DNA of 22,985 nt from an uncultured Collinsella sp. (GCA_958447445.1 CAUDAE010000015.1:1-22985), one strand, 5' to 3'. Shown: positions 8,034 through 15,758, numbered from the stretch's first letter. Made by a program: numbers and translations. The notes: generated from the letters alone by a model not told the origin.

Positions 8034-8054
8034 CTGCCGCAATCCTTGCGGCAG
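8034..8054 (+). promoter_or_regulatory. Perfect 9-bp inverted repeat upstream of asnB
   Basis: CTGCCGCAA and TTGCGGCAG flank a 3-nt loop, ending 32 bp before the asnB start. There is no T run after it, so it is not a terminator. It may be an operator or a leader hairpin controlling asnB; the sequence gives no further clue. Confidence 0.5.
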
Positions 8055-8086
8055 TACACCTGAGCCGTCAGCAGAAAGGATCTTGC

Positions 8087-9955
8087 ATGTGCGGTTTTGT
8101 CGGTTTTACCGGTACAGATGAACAGAGTGAGCTGGTTCTCACGGCCATGATGAATCGCATCATCCACCGTGGTCCCGATATGGGCGGCCAGCATATCGTT
8201 GACAACGTTGCCCTTGGCTTCCGTCGTCTTTCGATTCTCGATCTTTCCGAAGCTGGAGCTCAGCCCATGTCGAGCGACGACGGCAAGGTCACGATTGTCT
8301 TCAACGGAGAGATCTACAACTTCCAGGAGCTTCGCGCCGAGCTGGAGGCAGCCGGCTACGCCTTCCACTGCAACGCCGATACCGAGGTCCTGGTACACGG
8401 TTACGAGGAGTGGGGCGAGGACCTGGTCAACCGCCTACGCGGCATGTACGCGTTCGTGATCCACGACCAGAACAAGAACAAGCTCTTTGGCGCTCGTGAC
8501 ATCTTTGGTATCAAGCCGTTTTATTACTACCAGGCATCCGATGGCTCGCTGCTGTTTGGCTCCGAGATCAAGAGCTTCCTGGACCATCCCAAGTTTGAGA
8601 AGGCTGTCAACCACGACGCGCTGCGCCCCTACCTGACGCTGCAATTCCCCGCCACGGAGGAGACCTTCTTTAGGGGCGTGTTCAAGCTTGCCCCGGCGCA
8701 TTGCTTTACATATGACCTGACGATCAACACCATGGACATCAAGCGTTACTGGAGCTGTGACTTCACCGACGACAACTCCAAGACCTTCGAGGAGTACGTG
8801 GACGAGTGCGACAAGGTCGTGCACGAAAGCGTCGCTGCACACCGAATCGCCGATGTTAAGGTGGGCTCGTTCCTTTCTGGCGGCGTGGACTCCAGCTACA
8901 TTGCCGCCTGTCTCATGCCCGACACCACGTATTCTGTCGGCTTCGATTACAAGAACTTCAACGAGACCAACTACGCTGCCGAGCTTTCCGACAAGCTGGG
9001 TATCAAGAATGTGCGCAAGATGATTACCGCCGACGAGTTCTTCGATGCATTGCCCGATATCCAGTATCACATGGACGAGCCGCAATCGAACCTGTCCAGC
9101 GTGCCTCTGTACTATCTGGCGCAGATGGCTTCCGAAGAGGTCACCGTCGTCCTTTCGGGCGAGGGTGCCGACGAGCTGTTTGCCGGCTACGAGTGGTACG
9201 AGGACACCCCCGAGATGCGCTCCTTTAAGAAGCGCGTGCCGCTCGGCGTACGTCGCGCCCTGGGCTCGCTCGTTCAGCATCTCCCCTACTTTAAGGGCCA
9301 CAACTTCCTGACGAAATGCGCCGAGGTTCCCGAGCGCTGGTATGTCGGTCAGGCAAAGGTGTTCGATCCCTCCGAGGTCGACGAGGTGCTCAAGCCCGCT
9401 TATGAGACCTGCAAGAACGCCGCCGAGATGTGCGCCGAGTACTACAAGCAGGTTCCCAACTGCTGCGAGCTTTCCAAGAAACAGTATCTGGATATGAACA
9501 TGTGGCTGCCGGGCGACATCCTGCTCAAGGCAGACAAGATGTGCATGGCGCATTCTCTGGAGCTTCGCGTCCCGTTCCTGGACAAGAAGGTCATGGAGTT
9601 TGCCGAGCACATTCCTGCCAACTACCGTGTTAACGAAGAAGGCTGCAAGCTCGTTCTGCGTCACGCTGCCAACCGTACGCTGCCCGACGAGTGGGCAACG
9701 CGCAAGAAGGTGGGCTTCCCCGTACCGGTCAAGTTCTGGCTGCGCGAGCAAAAGTACTACGACTACGTAAAGGAATACTTCACCGCACCGTGGGCTGCCG
9801 ATTTCTTTGACACCGATGCGCTCATGAAACTGCTTGACGATCACTTTGAGGGTCGCGCGCTCAACCAGCGCAAGATCTATACCACGTTGACGTTCCTCAT
9901 CTGGTACAAGCGCTTCTTTATCGACGAGGACAAGGGCGCCGAAGTCGCCGCGTAA
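8087..9955 (+). CDS. asnB: Asparagine synthetase (glutamine-hydrolysing)
   Basis: Makes asparagine from aspartate using ATP and glutamine-derived ammonia. The 622-residue product begins MCGFVGF, so Cys2, exposed after Met removal, is the glutaminase nucleophile. RIIHRGPD (24-31) and FNGEIYNFQELR (72-83) belong to the class II amidotransferase domain. The synthetase half carries the pyrophosphate loop SGGVDSS (264-270) and LSGEGADELFAGYEWY further on. The start at 8087 is fixed by the need for Cys2 and by AAAGGA 6 nt upstream; the longer open frame upstream is not needed. Length fits the long bacterial AsnB type. A terminator separates it from the transporter gene before it and a tRNA gene follows, so it is probably a single-gene unit. 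Confidence 0.95.
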   Translation: MCGFVGFTGTDEQSELVLTAMMNRIIHRGPDMGGQHIVDNVALGFRRLSILDLSEAGAQPMSSDDGKVTIVFNGEIYNFQELRAELEAAGYAFHCNADTEVLVHGYEEWGEDLVNRLRGMYAFVIHDQNKNKLFGARDIFGIKPFYYYQASDGSLLFGSEIKSFLDHPKFEKAVNHDALRPYLTLQFPATEETFFRGVFKLAPAHCFTYDLTINTMDIKRYWSCDFTDDNSKTFEEYVDECDKVVHESVAAHRIADVKVGSFLSGGVDSSYIAACLMPDTTYSVGFDYKNFNETNYAAELSDKLGIKNVRKMITADEFFDALPDIQYHMDEPQSNLSSVPLYYLAQMASEEVTVVLSGEGADELFAGYEWYEDTPEMRSFKKRVPLGVRRALGSLVQHLPYFKGHNFLTKCAEVPERWYVGQAKVFDPSEVDEVLKPAYETCKNAAEMCAEYYKQVPNCCELSKKQYLDMNMWLPGDILLKADKMCMAHSLELRVPFLDKKVMEFAEHIPANYRVNEEGCKLVLRHAANRTLPDEWATRKKVGFPVPVKFWLREQKYYDYVKEYFTAPWAADFFDTDALMKLLDDHFEGRALNQRKIYTTLTFLIWYKRFFIDEDKGAEVAA

Positions 9956-10012
9956 GTTTCGTTATGAATTAGCGGTGAACAGCACGGGGTTTCCGCTATA
10001 CTCAATCCCTGC

Positions 10013-10088
10013 GGGCGATTGGCGCAACGGTTAGCGCAGGTGCTTTACACGCACAAGGCTGGGGGTTCGAATCCCTCATCGCCCACCA
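10013..10088 (+). tRNA. tRNA-Val (anticodon UAC)
   Basis: A 76-nt cloverleaf can be folded by hand. The acceptor stem is GGGCGAT with ATCGCCC, and the CCA is encoded in the gene. The D-stem is GCGC/GCGC. The anticodon stem GGTGC/GCACA has its first pair mismatched (G-A), and the loop TTTACAC gives anticodon TAC. The T-arm is GGGGG-TTCGAAT-CCCTC. It starts 57 bp after asnB and is followed by its own terminator. Confidence 0.93.
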
Positions 10089-10157
10089 CTTGATTGAAAA
10101 GGCTCCCAGCGATGGGGGCCTTTCCTTTTTGGGCCCCGTGCAGAGGGATTCGAACCC
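10071..10157 (+). repeat. Repeat unit A: tRNA 3' end, terminator and inverted T-arm
   Basis: This unit runs from the 3' end of the tRNA-Val gene (ATCCCTCATCGCCCACCACT) through its terminator and a GGGCCC box to GGATTCGAACCC, which is the reverse complement of a tRNA T-arm core. The same order of parts recurs at 10257-10342 with the same terminator loop (AGCGAT). The first 20 bp are identical in both units. Confidence 0.8.
10098..10130 (+). terminator. Terminator of tRNA-Val
   Basis: AAAGGCTCCC (10098-10107) pairs with GGGGGCCTTT (10114-10123), with one G-T pair, around the loop AGCGAT. It is followed by CCTTTTT. Confidence 0.85.
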
Positions 10158-10256
10158 GCAAGGGTGCGGAGCTGAGGAAACGCGAAGCGTTTTCCAGCGC
10201 AGCACGCGAGGGCCGTAGGCCCGAAGCGAAAGCGAGCGGCGCCAGCCGCACGCGAG
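10158..10256. repeat. Palindrome-rich 99-bp insert between the two tRNA-derived units
   Basis: This GC-rich stretch contains several small hairpins back to back: GGAAACGC/GCGTTTTCC, GGGCC-GTA-GGCCC and GCGGC-GCCA-GCCGC. It lies between the inverted T-arm of unit A and the copied tRNA 3' end of unit B. It resembles a dispersed palindromic (REP-like) element; a single window cannot show whether it is repeated genome-wide. It has no plausible coding content. Confidence 0.5.
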
Positions 10257-10342
10257 ATCCCTCATCGCCCACCACTGAATTGTTTGGCCTCCAGCGATGG
10301 AGGCCTTTCCTTTTTCGGGCCCATTTCATGGGATTCGAACCC
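10257..10342 (+). repeat. Repeat unit B: second copy of tRNA 3' end, terminator and inverted T-arm
   Basis: Begins with an exact 20-bp copy of the tRNA-Val 3' end including CCA (10257-10276). It continues with a terminator sharing the AGCGAT loop, a GGGCCC box and GGATTCGAACCC. No 5' half of a tRNA precedes it, so it does not encode a functional tRNA. On the minus strand the T-arm is a perfect 5-bp stem (ATGGG-TTCGAAT-CCCAT). Confidence 0.8.
10286..10315 (+). terminator. Second terminator in the duplicated tRNA unit
   Basis: GGCCTCC and GGAGGCC form a perfect 7-bp stem with loop AGCGAT, followed by TTTCCTTTTT. It duplicates the tRNA-Val terminator with compensatory stem changes, so pairing has been maintained. 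Confidence 0.8.
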
Positions 10343-10382
10343 ATCAGCGCGTCTGCCACAAAGGCCGTGGTCAAAAAATGGC

Positions 10383-10568
10383 AAAAATGAGTACTGCTAC
10401 TTTGCTTGCAACATATAAAAAGATAGCATTTGCTTAAGTTACGCAATATGTGTCCATTATAAGGACTAACAGTTGGATTAAAATCGTGAATTCATCGCCA
10501 TTTCGTCTTGCTATCTAGCCTTATTAGTCCAAAATTGCTGCTACCAAATCGGTAACAGTACTCATATT
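10383..10568. mobile_element. AT-rich segment with terminal inverted repeats, candidate miniature element
   Basis: An 18-bp inverted repeat (16 of 18 matching, core ATGAGTACTG) marks both ends of an AT-rich stretch of about 186 bp lying between the tRNA unit and the convergent argD gene. No open frame inside looks like a protein. An inner inverted pair, GGACTAA/TTAGTCC, is also present. Size, base composition and terminal repeats fit a MITE-like element, but no target duplication was identified. A simple cruciform-forming spacer is the alternative. Confidence 0.35.
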
Positions 10569-10613
10569 TGATGTTATTTGACCAGCAGGTCTCCCCCGCC
10601 TTAGCAAATCTAA

Positions 10614-10676
10614 GACAAAACGGGGTCCAGACCGCTGAATCGTGCCGCATATGGCACGTCCGCAGTCCGGAACCCG
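10614..10676 (-). terminator. Terminator of argD
   Basis: On the minus strand a 15-bp stem (10662-10676 with 10621-10635, two wobbles and one mismatch) encloses a smaller GTGCC/GGCAC hairpin and is followed by GTTTTGTC. It lies 26 bp past the argD stop and ends the arginine gene cluster. Confidence 0.85.
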
Positions 10677-10701
10677 GTCCAAATTGAGTTATTGCGCTGT
10701 G

Positions 10702-11985
10702 TTAGGCCAAAACGTCCGACAAAATCTCGATCAGGCTGTCCACGTCGGCTTTCTCGCAGACAAGCGGCGGCAGGAAACGCAGCGTGTGGGCACCAGTAGC
10801 GTTAATCACGGCACCGGCCTCCAGCGCTCGGGCAACAATGTCATGCGCATCGCCCGCAGCATCATCCAGATCGCAGCCGAGCATCAAGCCGCGTCCGCGT
10901 ACCTCGATCACGTACGGCAGCTTAGCGAGTTTTGCCTCCATATAGGCGCCAACCTTGGCGGCATGCTCGGCATAATCGCCGCGCACAAGCGCGGAGAGTG
11001 TCGCGGCGCACGCCGCGATGGCCAAGCAGCTACCGCCGAAGGTCGAACCATGATCGCCGGGCTTAAAGATGTCAGCGATTTCCTTCTTTGCCACCACGGC
11101 GCCCATGGGGACGCCGTCGGCGATGCCCTTGGCAAGACTCATGATGTCGGGCTCTACGCCATAAGTCTGGAACGCAAACGACTTGCCGGAGCGGAACAGG
11201 CCGCACTGGACCTCGTCGGCGATAAGCACGGCACCCACCTCGTGTGCCAAGTCGCGCGCAGCCGCCATAAACTCCTCGGTCATGGGATGCACGCCGCTCT
11301 CGCCCTGGATCGGCTCGAGCATCACGGCGCAAATCTCGCTTCCGAGCTGCTTAAAGATTGCGCGCAGTTCATCGACATCGTTGGGCGTGCAGGCCACAAA
11401 GCCGCCCGGCAGCGGACGAAAACTGTCCTGCAGCCAATCCTGCATGGTCGCCGCAATGGTCTCGAGCGTACGACCGTGAAAACCGCCGCGCATGCACACG
11501 ATGGTGTTGCCACCGTTGCCGGCACGCTTGGCGTACAGGCGCGCGAGCTTCATCGAGCCCTCGTTGGCCTCGGCACCGGAGTTGGCAAAGAACGTCTCCC
11601 ACACCTGCTCGCCCGCCGTCGGAGCGCCGAGCGCAGCGGCCGTGGTCTCATCGCCGGCGGCAATGGCATCGGCCAGAACGCACGCACCATCTACGTCGTC
11701 GTTGGCAAGCTTGGACAGCAGCGCCGCGACCTGTCCACGCTGCTCGATGTAGAAGTAGTTAGACACGTGCAGAAGCTTTTTGGTCTGAGCCTCGAGCGCC
11801 GAAAGCACTGCAGGATTACCGTGGCCTAGGCTACACACGCCAATACCAGCGAGAAAGTCGAGATACTCACGACCATCGTCACCGATGAGCTTCATGCCGT
11901 GGCCTTCGACAAACTCTACCGGCGAGCGACCAAAAGTATGCATAACGTAATGGGATTCGAGCGATTGTTGAGTTGCAAGTGACAT
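10702..11985 (-). CDS. argD: Acetylornithine aminotransferase
   Basis: A PLP-dependent class III aminotransferase converting N-acetylglutamate semialdehyde to N-acetylornithine with glutamate as amino donor. The 427-residue product shows NYFYIEQR, FFANSGAEANEGSMKLAR (132-149), GGFHGRT, LEPIQGESGV, the ADEVQCG segment (Asp257 contacts the PLP ring) and SLAKGIADG with the PLP lysine at 286. It is longer than the usual roughly 400 residues because about 35 extra residues (around 95-129, Ala/Asp-rich) sit just before FFANSGAEA. The start at 11985 has GAAAGG upstream. It follows argB by 69 bp and ends the argC-J-B-D cluster. ArgD-type enzymes may also act on succinyl-diaminopimelate; the neighbours favour the arginine role. 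Confidence 0.93.
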   Translation of the reverse strand: MSLATQQSLESHYVMHTFGRSPVEFVEGHGMKLIGDDGREYLDFLAGIGVCSLGHGNPAVLSALEAQTKKLLHVSNYFYIEQRGQVAALLSKLANDDVDGACVLADAIAAGDETTAAALGAPTAGEQVWETFFANSGAEANEGSMKLARLYAKRAGNGGNTIVCMRGGFHGRTLETIAATMQDWLQDSFRPLPGGFVACTPNDVDELRAIFKQLGSEICAVMLEPIQGESGVHPMTEEFMAAARDLAHEVGAVLIADEVQCGLFRSGKSFAFQTYGVEPDIMSLAKGIADGVPMGAVVAKKEIADIFKPGDHGSTFGGSCLAIAACAATLSALVRGDYAEHAAKVGAYMEAKLAKLPYVIEVRGRGLMLGCDLDDAAGDAHDIVARALEAGAVINATGAHTLRFLPPLVCEKADVDSLIEILSDVLA

Positions 11986-12054
11986 GGGATGCCTTTCGTT
12001 AGGCGCCGTACAGCGCAGGGCTATGGGTGCAGGGACGCGACGACCGCGGGTCAG

Positions 12055-13035
12055 CTAGACCGTCTGGAGCTTCTCGACCTCGTCGAGGTTCTCGGTCAGG
12101 CGCGCCGCAAACGTCGAAAGCGGGTGCGGATGCGTATCGAATTCGTAGGCTGTCTCGGTGGAATGGATCACGGTGCCGACGCCAGCATCGGTCAACAGCT
12201 CCAGCAGCAGCGAGTGCGGCGTCGTGCCATTGATGATGTGGGCTCGGAACACGCCAGCGGTAAGCGCATCGACGGCGGCGCGCAGCTTGGGGATCATGCC
12301 CTTGTCGACCTCGCCGCCGTAGAGCATCTCATTGACCTCGTCGAGCGTCAGGTTGGAGATAAGCGAATCCTTGTCGCTAAAGTCCTTGTACAGACCGTCG
12401 ACATCGGTCAAAAAAATCGCCTTGTGCGCATGAAGCGCCGCCGCAACGGCGCCGGCGGCGGTATCGGCGTTGATGTTGAAGAAGCCACCGTCCTCCCCCG
12501 CTGCGACCGTGGCGATAACGGGAATGTACTCGCTGTCGAGCAGGCGCTCGATATAGTCGGTGTTGACGTGCGTAACCTTGCCTACGCGGCCGAGCTCTGG
12601 GTCGAGTGGCTCGGCGATAAGGGTACCGGCGTCGCTGCCGGACACGCCCACGGCCAGGTTGCCGTGGTGGTTGAGCGCCGCGACCAGCTCCTGATTGACC
12701 TTGCCGCCCAGCACCTCGCGCACGATATCCATGGTGGCAGGCGTAGTCACGCGCTGGCCGTTCTTAAACTCGACGGGGATGTCGTAGTGGCTGAGAGCCT
12801 CGTTGATGGCCTTGCCGCCACCGTGCACGATAACAGGGCGCATGCCGATAATCTTGAGCAGGACGATGTCGCTCATCACGTCACGACGCAGCTGCTCGTC
12901 GACCATGGCGGCACCGCCGTACTTGATAACGACCGTCTTACCGGTCAGGTTCTTAATCCACGGCAGCGCCTCGAACAGCAGCTGCGCGGTAACTTCGTTG
13001 GATTCGCTCGAGCGACAATCGCGTGCGAACTTCAT
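12055..13035 (-). CDS. argB: N-acetylglutamate kinase
   Basis: Phosphorylates N-acetylglutamate, the committed step of the acetylated route to ornithine. The 326-residue product has the amino-acid kinase landmarks VIKYGGAAM, IVHGGGKAI, NINADTAAGAVAAAL and FLTDVDGLY. The N-terminus carries a helix-like segment ending EALPWIKNLTGKT, as in hexameric, arginine-inhibited members of the family, so feedback inhibition by arginine is likely (inference). The start at 13035 has GAGG 6 nt upstream; the longer reading adds 24 residues of no family character. It lies 81 bp downstream of argJ. Confidence 0.95.
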   Translation of the reverse strand: MKFARDCRSSESNEVTAQLLFEALPWIKNLTGKTVVIKYGGAAMVDEQLRRDVMSDIVLLKIIGMRPVIVHGGGKAINEALSHYDIPVEFKNGQRVTTPATMDIVREVLGGKVNQELVAALNHHGNLAVGVSGSDAGTLIAEPLDPELGRVGKVTHVNTDYIERLLDSEYIPVIATVAAGEDGGFFNINADTAAGAVAAALHAHKAIFLTDVDGLYKDFSDKDSLISNLTLDEVNEMLYGGEVDKGMIPKLRAAVDALTAGVFRAHIINGTTPHSLLLELLTDAGVGTVIHSTETAYEFDTHPHPLSTFAARLTENLDEVEKLQTV

Positions 13036-13116
13036 AGTCTGCCTCGTCTTTCGTTTAGCTATCGCGCCGTACCTCGTTGCCCGCGATTGCAGCGGGATGC
13101 ACGGCACATCGGGAGT

Positions 13117-14385
13117 CTAGGAACGGTAGTCACCGTTAATGGAGATGTACTCGTGCGTGAGGTCGCAAGTCCACACGGTGGTCGCCGCGTCCCCTGCGCC
13201 CAGGTCTGCCGAGATCACAATCTCGGGCGCCTCAAAACGTCGCAGGGCTTCGTCCTCATCGAAGGGGACCGTCAGGCCATCGCGACAGACGGGCATACCC
13301 ATCATGTCGATGGACACATCTTCTTGGTTAAACTGCACGCCGCACTTACCGAGCGCCATGGCAACGCGGCCCCAGTTGCAATCGTGGCCGGCAATGCAGG
13401 TCTTGACGAGCGGCGAGTTGGCGACGGCACGAGCGGCGATATCGGCCTCCTCGTCGTTCACGGCGCCGGTGACGTTAACCGTCACGAGCTTGGATGCGCC
13501 CTCGCCATCTGCGGCGATGTTGCGCGCCAGGCTCTCGCACACCTCATGCACGGCAAAGGCTAGCTCGTCGAAGGCGTCAGAGCCCTCGACAATAGGCTCG
13601 GCATCTGCGGCAGCGGCGCCGGAGGCAAGCATGATGCAGGTGTCGTTAGTCGAGGTGTCGGAATCGACCGTTACCTTGTTGAAGGTCTGTTTGACGGTGG
13701 AGAGCAACAGGGCGTGGAGCGTCGCCGGCTCGACGGGGGCATCGGTAGTGATGACCGCGATCATGGTGGCCATGTTGGGCATGATCATACCCGAGCCCTT
13801 GCACATACCGCCCACCGTATAGGCATTGCCTGCGTGCCCCGCGGCCTCACTGCGGTAACACACGGCATACTCCTTGGAGTGCGTGTCGGTCGTCATGATA
13901 GCGCGGGCGGCATCGGCGCCACCGTGGGCGGAGAGCGCCTCGTAGGCGGCAGGAACGGCAGTCTCAAACGTGTCAATCGGCAGAATCTGACCAATTACGC
14001 CCGTGGAGGCGACCAGAATCTGCTGGGGCTCGCAGCCGACGACCTGCGAGGCGATGTTGCAGGTCTCGCGCGCGCAGGCAAGACCGGTCTCACCCGTGGC
14101 GGCGTTGGCATTGCCAGAGTTGACCGAAACGCCGGCAATGATGCCGTAGCCCTTGTCGGCGCCGCCCAGGTTGGCACGGCTCACCTGCACGGGCGCCGCG
14201 CAAAAGCGATTAGTCGTAAACACGCCGGCCCCGGGACAGGGTTTATCGGGCACGACGAGCGCGTAATCCAGGCGCTCGGGATTCTTGCGGAATCCGGCAT
14301 GGATGCCCGCCGCCTTAAAGCCGGCCGCCGCCGTTACGCCGCCCTCTACGGCACGAATCTTGATATCGAACTGCTCTGTATTCAT
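13117..14385 (-). CDS. argJ: Glutamate N-acetyltransferase / ornithine acetyltransferase
   Basis: ArgJ transfers the acetyl group from N-acetylornithine to glutamate, recycling acetate and releasing ornithine; bifunctional forms also use acetyl-CoA. The 422-residue product contains the self-cleavage site NMATM with nucleophile Thr207, which splits the precursor into alpha and beta chains. GVFTTNRFCAAPV, SGNANAATG, STGVIGQILP and DSDTSTNDT are also typical. The start at 14385 has AAGGAG and TAGGG upstream. A strong terminator-like hairpin separates it from argC upstream. No argA or argE is visible nearby, consistent with the ArgJ recycling route. Confidence 0.95.
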   Translation of the reverse strand: MNTEQFDIKIRAVEGGVTAAAGFKAAGIHAGFRKNPERLDYALVVPDKPCPGAGVFTTNRFCAAPVQVSRANLGGADKGYGIIAGVSVNSGNANAATGETGLACARETCNIASQVVGCEPQQILVASTGVIGQILPIDTFETAVPAAYEALSAHGGADAARAIMTTDTHSKEYAVCYRSEAAGHAGNAYTVGGMCKGSGMIMPNMATMIAVITTDAPVEPATLHALLLSTVKQTFNKVTVDSDTSTNDTCIMLASGAAAADAEPIVEGSDAFDELAFAVHEVCESLARNIAADGEGASKLVTVNVTGAVNDEEADIAARAVANSPLVKTCIAGHDCNWGRVAMALGKCGVQFNQEDVSIDMMGMPVCRDGLTVPFDEDEALRRFEAPEIVISADLGAGDAATTVWTCDLTHEYISINGDYRS

Positions 14386-14410
14386 CGTCCCTACGACTCC
14401 TTATATCAAA

Positions 14411-14491
14411 TAAAAAAGCGGGCATCGGTTGGTGCGCCATGCCAGCCACAATCATGAGACCAGCTTAAGAATGGCGCCCCACTCGATGCCC
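14411..14491 (-). terminator. Terminator-like hairpin between argC and argJ
   Basis: On the minus strand two 21-nt arms (14471-14491 and 14420-14440) pair at 18 of 21 positions around a loop of about 30 nt, followed directly by a run of six T. It sits after argC and ends about 25 bp before the argJ start, leaving no room for a separate promoter between hairpin and argJ. It may reduce or regulate read-through into argJBD. Confidence 0.8.
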
Positions 14492-14520
14492 GACTACCAA
14501 ATCGCTAACAATCGAATGTG

Positions 14521-15591
14521 CTACACCGGGCACGCCACTGTGGGCAAGCCTCGTCGCTCGTCAAAACCAAAGACGATGTTGGCGCACTGGACCGCCTGGC
14601 CTGCTGCACCCTTGCACAGATTGTCGATGGCGCCCGTAGCCACCAGAACGCCCGCGCGCTTGTTGAGCGCGAGGCCGATCTGGGCGGCGTTGGTGCCGAC
14701 GACCGAAGCCGTCTTGGGCTGCTGGCCGGCATCGAGTACGCGCACGAAGGTTCGACCGGCGTAGAACTGCTTGTAATGGTCGATAACGTCCTCAAGGGTC
14801 AGCGTGTCGATAGCCTGCGGCGCGAGCGGCAGCGTCACCGTGGAGAGCAGACCGCGCTTGAGCGGTGCCAGGTGCGGGGTAAAGACGATGCGGTCGGTTA
14901 GACCCAAGATCTGCTCGATTTCGGGCGTGTGACGATGCTTGCCCACGCCATAGGCCTCCAGGTTTTCGTCCGCGCTGCAAAAATGCGTGCGGGCGTTGCA
15001 GGATTTACCGGCACCCGTCACGCCACTGATAGCGTCAACGATCACGGGGCCGCTCTGGGCAACCCAGCCGGCGCGCACGGCAGGCGCGGCGGCAAGGCTC
15101 GTTGCAGTGGGATAGCAACCGGCGCAGGCGACCAAAACGGGCTTTCCGGCGGCATGGCTGGAAGCAGCGGTCTCCAAGTCCTGGCAGAACAGCTCGGGCA
15201 GGCCGAAGGCACGTGTCTTGAGTAGCTCGGGGCTCGTGTGCTCGGCGGCATACCATGCCTCAAACACGGCCGGATCGCTCAGGCGGTAATCGGCCGAAAG
15301 ATCAAAGCAGGAAACGCCTGCGGCAAGCAGGGCGGGCACCTGCGCCATGGCGGCGGTGTGCGGCACGGCAAGAAAAACCGCATCGCAGCTCTTGAGCTCG
15401 GGGGCGTCATGCGTGGTGAAAACCAGATCGCTCGCGCCAGCAAAGCTCGGATACACCGCAGACAACGGCTGGCCGGCATCGGCGTTGGACGTAATGGCAG
15501 CAAGTTCAAACTCGGGATGACCGAGGACGAGGCGAATGAGCTCGGCGCCGGCATATCCAGCCGCACCGACGATTCCAACCTTTAAAGACAT
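14521..15591 (-). CDS. argC: N-acetyl-gamma-glutamyl-phosphate reductase
   Basis: Reduces N-acetylglutamyl phosphate to the semialdehyde with NADPH. The 356-residue product begins with a Rossmann motif (GIVGAAGYAGAELIR, 6-20) and has the catalytic cysteine in CAGCYPTA (Cys159). The GVTGAGKS loop and HRHTPEI are also family-typical. The start at 15591 has AAGGAG 6 nt upstream. It is the first gene of the arg cluster, preceded by two ARG-box-like operators. Confidence 0.96.
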   Translation of the reverse strand: MSLKVGIVGAAGYAGAELIRLVLGHPEFELAAITSNADAGQPLSAVYPSFAGASDLVFTTHDAPELKSCDAVFLAVPHTAAMAQVPALLAAGVSCFDLSADYRLSDPAVFEAWYAAEHTSPELLKTRAFGLPELFCQDLETAASSHAAGKPVLVACAGCYPTATSLAAAPAVRAGWVAQSGPVIVDAISGVTGAGKSCNARTHFCSADENLEAYGVGKHRHTPEIEQILGLTDRIVFTPHLAPLKRGLLSTVTLPLAPQAIDTLTLEDVIDHYKQFYAGRTFVRVLDAGQQPKTASVVGTNAAQIGLALNKRAGVLVATGAIDNLCKGAAGQAVQCANIVFGFDERRGLPTVACPV

Positions 15592-15674
15592 ATCAGACTC
15601 CTTGTCTGCAGTTATGCACCAATGCGCATCCCGCAGCCGTCGTTATGAAGTGGGTTGAAACTTTAGCACCAAAA

Positions 15675-15713
15675 GATGCATATCTACGCAAATCTTTTGC
15701 ATATTCATGCATT
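15675..15713 (-). promoter_or_regulatory. Tandem ARG boxes (ArgR operator) upstream of argC
   Basis: Two near-palindromes, TGCATATCTACGCA (15677-15690) and TGCATATTCATGCA (15698-15711), have centres 21 bp apart. Two 18-bp ARG boxes separated by 3 bp is the classical ArgR operator layout. They lie 86-120 bp upstream of argC, where they could cover the promoter. ArgR itself is not in the window. Repression by arginine is inferred. Confidence 0.8.
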
Positions 15714-15758
15714 GAAACAGTCCCGACACATTCACTCGAAGGAATTGACAAATGAATA

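Noticed and set aside
8012..8034. TTGACA-like sequence (8025-8030) as the asnB -35
   Set aside because: No acceptable -10 lies at the right distance; the following bases are the perfect hairpin.
7952..8086. 45-residue N-terminal extension of AsnB
   Set aside because: The catalytic cysteine must follow the initiator methionine, and the extension overlaps the preceding terminator.
10002..10446. Open frames on both strands across the tRNA and its duplicated 3' end
   Set aside because: They are translations of tRNA, terminator and palindrome sequence, with no ribosome binding sites or protein-like composition.
14386..14520. T-box or other riboswitch between argC and argJ
   Set aside because: No T-box core sequence or known aptamer was found; only a terminator-like hairpin is supported.
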